A DNA stretch of 35,156 bases. Origin: Ichthyophonus hoferi (Eukaryota; Opisthokonta; Ichthyosporea; Ichthyophonida; Ichthyophonidae). The stretch is taken from assembly GCA_002751075.1 (NCBI GenBank), contig NAOQ01000541.1:14759-49914 (forward strand), read 5' to 3'. The translations under genes and the position numbers were made by a program. The notes beneath the pieces were generated by a model. That model saw only the letters and a list, made by a program, of their open reading frames with translations, did not search any database and was not told the origin of the DNA. This document shows, in pieces, positions 32,451 through 35,156 of the stretch. Numbering within the stretch: the first letter of the stretch is position 1; every line of letters starts with the position of its first letter.

Positions 32451-34400
32451 TGTAGATGCGGTTGATTTCCAAACTCCACTTACCTTGTTATATAGGCTGA
32501 TGATTATAGTATTGAGTCTGTATATACATAGTCATTTGCTACATTCCTTTGTATCATCCCCTGCCCATCTTGGAATACAGTTGTTATCCCGTTAACCCTC
32601 GGAGAGAGTATTGAAAAGAAACTGATCTTTAGATCAGGAACACGTAATACCTCCTTCAGTGTTATAGTCCACCTGATGGAGTCTACTATAGTCAATATTT
32701 ATTGATACTATCATATCCAAAGGTGTTGCTCTTGGAACCATCTCTTCATCTATTGTGAAATAGTTCAGAGGTGAAAAAACATGAAGTCCTCCTTGCAGTA
32801 ATGAAGATGCCAGGATTCTCCACTGACTAATTCAAAATGCTTTGTATTAGGCTGAAAAAAAAAATTGGACATACTCAGTAAGCAGCTGCTAACCATAATG
32901 AATGCTCAGCAAAGAATGTGTTCACTGGCTTCTTTCCATTTTTTCTTTTAGGTTTTCTGGAATAACAATTAAAGATTTACTTCCTGGGTGGCTTCCTCCT
33001 TTGAGTGATTAGGAGTTTGCTTAGGCATTTTAGTGTTAAACAGTTGGCTATCTAGTGAGGTCCAGAGTAGGTCTAAAAGAGATGGGTAAGTTTTTGTAGT
33101 AGCCTACATGGCTATTGTACTAACTGTAAGGCCTCAGTGTTTTGAGTTGAGACTGGTGTGGAGTTGTGATTTGTTCACAGTAGAAGTACTCCTGAAAGAA
33201 TTCCAGGGTGGCTCTACAGCTCTGTAGTACCATACATGTATATATACTTGCCATACATATATATACTTATACATAGCATGAGGAAGATAGTACTACATTA
33301 ATATAAGAGAGAAGCTTAGATCATTTATACTTATTTCTCGCCGTTTAAAATGATTCTAGCTTAGCAGCCATTTTGTCTGATTGCTGTGCAATATTTTATT
33401 GGGTTGATTACTTATTTTAAGGAAAATGATTAATCTGAAGCTTTTTTTTGCAAATACAGGAAATGTATTTCTCCTTGAAGATCTGCGATCCATAAATGTC
33501 TTGACATGTTTGAAAGTCTTTCAGATTTTTTCACGGCATTAATAACTTCTACTATTACATGTGGGCATTTCAATTCCATCTCAGTTCCAAATAGCTGCCT
33601 TGTTATTTCTTTAATTCTAGTCAAGAATAAACATACAGATTCATTTGGTTTTAGGTTGAAAATTTTGAAATCACTATGGAGTTCAAAGCAATTAGGAGTT
33701 ACCTTGTTGTTGAATTGGTTCTTCATACCAATCCAAGTATAAAATGCAAATTGGATTGGTTCTCATCCTGCTAGTATATGCTATTCCTTTACAACCAATT
33801 AAAGGAAATAAAACCACAAAGTTCTTCTGCTTCTCAGATATTCTCTAGTAATAGTAGCTGGGCTGGAGTTGAAGGGTCTTACAGAGTCTTAGTGCCGTTT
33901 GATATCTGCATGTGAGAGTATGTAATATTAATTCAGTCACCATATGTCAGTTCTCCATCACTCATTCCTTTAAATATATGGATTTCTTTAATGTTCATTC
34001 TTTTGCTTCTTCAAGGCTTAGTGTGAGGTTGGTGTTTAAACTCATTGTCATTTTAGCCTTGGAACACGTTTTCACCCTACATTGGTTTACTCATTCTGGG
34101 GTTTCGGATGAGGCTGTAGTTTCAATTCGATGAAAGAAAGGCGGAGCTGTCAGAGCAGTGATTTCAACTGAAGGGTTGGGTGCCTGTTGATAACTTGATG
34201 CAACTGGAGAAGCAGTAAACTCTGCTCGGTTAAGCTGCTCCTGAACAGTGTTTTTATGATTATTTTCTGAAGAATTGAAAGTGGAAACACTGCTAGGATG
34301 TTGGGCCTTATTAGCCTTATTGAAATACTCTAAGATTAATAAGCTCGGAAAAACAGATCTTTTTTGATCAACATTATGACGAATCTGTTGAGCATAGAAA
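32450..34400 (-). mobile_element. Second Ty1/copia retrotransposon fossil (broken), gag and protease side
   Basis: On the minus strand, a gag-like region at about 33430-33730 carries the copia capsid pattern (FKIFNLKPNESVCLFLTRIK, then EITRQL). A region at about 32560-32670 has the segment next to the copia protease (LKEVLRVPDLKISFFSILS). The tract at 34080-34400 (contains NTVQEQLNRAEFTAS) is coding-like and may be a more upstream part or a separate gene piece. No LTRs were recognised. It is broken, with several interruptions, and inactive. It is opposite in orientation to the fossil at 6000-8660 and preserves complementary parts, so the two cannot be directly compared for relatedness here. 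Confidence 0.65.
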
Positions 34401-35156
34401 TCCCTGGATCTTCAGATTTCCAATATTAGATATATCCTACAGTTTTTGCTTTCTTATTACAATTTGCTATCAACCAATGGTAGGCCTACCAGATTAATTG
34501 TGAAAAAAAAAAAGTCATTTAATCACTAATTAGTTACTACTTTTATAATCGTTTTTTTCTATTTTTTCTTTTTTTATTATTTTTTATAAAAATAATTGAT
34601 TATAGTGTAATAAAATGCTAAATTTTTTGTTCAAAAATTTATAGTACTTCAAGCATATAGTAGTATATTACGGAATAATGAGTGTGAAAGTGTATCAAGG
34701 TCTTTGCTAGATGTATAAATCTATAAATGACTTCATGATATTCTAATTAAGTGCCCGAGTGTTTTTAAACAACCCTATACTCCAGATATCAAAATTTATA
34801 TTATAATATTTTGATTCTAATAATCAATTGCTAGGAAATAAGTTTGTACTCAACAATGTTGACTACTTATTAAATCTGGGAATCATATGGATCATTTTCC
34901 TTAATAAAATATCTTTAAAAAAAAACGTGTGTCACATTTATATCCTCTATGATTAACACGTAAAATAATATATTAATTTATTTGTTACTTAAAAACTGAA
35001 GTGCTACTTCTTGCGCCCCATTCGGAGGTGATGGTATACATATTGAGTCTTTGCTTTACATTGGAAAATATCATCCTTTTATTGACAATTGAGAATAATA
35101 GTTGACTATGATAATCATAATAATAATTAGTAATAATAATAATTGACGGTAATAAT
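34401..35156. other. AT-rich right end, no gene seen
   Basis: Very AT-rich with poly-A/poly-T runs and an (AAT)n-like tail from about 35090. Nothing recognisable. Confidence 0.5.

Noticed and set aside
33506-34133. Plus-strand frames at the right end
   Set aside because: Opposite-strand shadows of the minus-strand copia fossil.

Overview
This is nuclear DNA from an animal: AT-rich, with spliced housekeeping genes, short introns of roughly 110-960 bp, many microsatellites and decayed transposons. Compact animal-type genes with short AT-rich introns, plus Ty1/copia and Merlin relics, suggest an early-branching invertebrate. A sponge is my best guess, inferred from gene architecture and not proven. 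There are no prokaryotic features, CRISPR arrays or RNA genes that I can support.

Layout. (1) 56-2148, plus: the last seven exons of a HIP1/HIP1R/Sla2-type gene (I/LWEQ actin-binding module). (2) 2751-3473, minus, convergent with it: a syntaxin Habc-only fragment and, just upstream, a single-exon Gemin7 gene. (3) 3560-12250: gene-poor and repeat-rich. It holds a 0.4-kb foldback element, an isolated exon-like block, a broken Ty1/copia fossil (about 6000-8660), a Merlin/IS1016-type transposase remnant, an unrecognised decayed coding tract, a small hypothetical ORF and a 273-bp direct duplication. (4) 12288-12662, plus: an intronless gene for a small secreted six-cysteine protein, followed immediately by nested inverted repeats. 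(5) 14797-20505, minus: GTF2A1 (TFIIA alpha/beta), nine exons recognised. One intron holds a 42-bp satellite broken by a 524-base N gap. (6) 22062-30980, plus, divergent from GTF2A1: LRRC47, complete in 15 exons whose phases all agree (511 aa). (7) 31000-35156: an unresolved minus-strand coding-like tract and a second broken Ty1/copia fossil carrying the gag and protease-side parts.

The recognised genes serve general cell functions (endocytic actin linkage, SMN-complex assembly, basal transcription, and a PheRS-like leucine-rich-repeat protein). They do not form one pathway. I found no convincing new multi-gene system. The items most worth a second look are the orphan secreted protein with its 3' foldback, the long palindromic element at 3967-4375, the Habc-only syntaxin next to Gemin7, and an apparent strong excess of CCAAT/ATTGG words in the introns.
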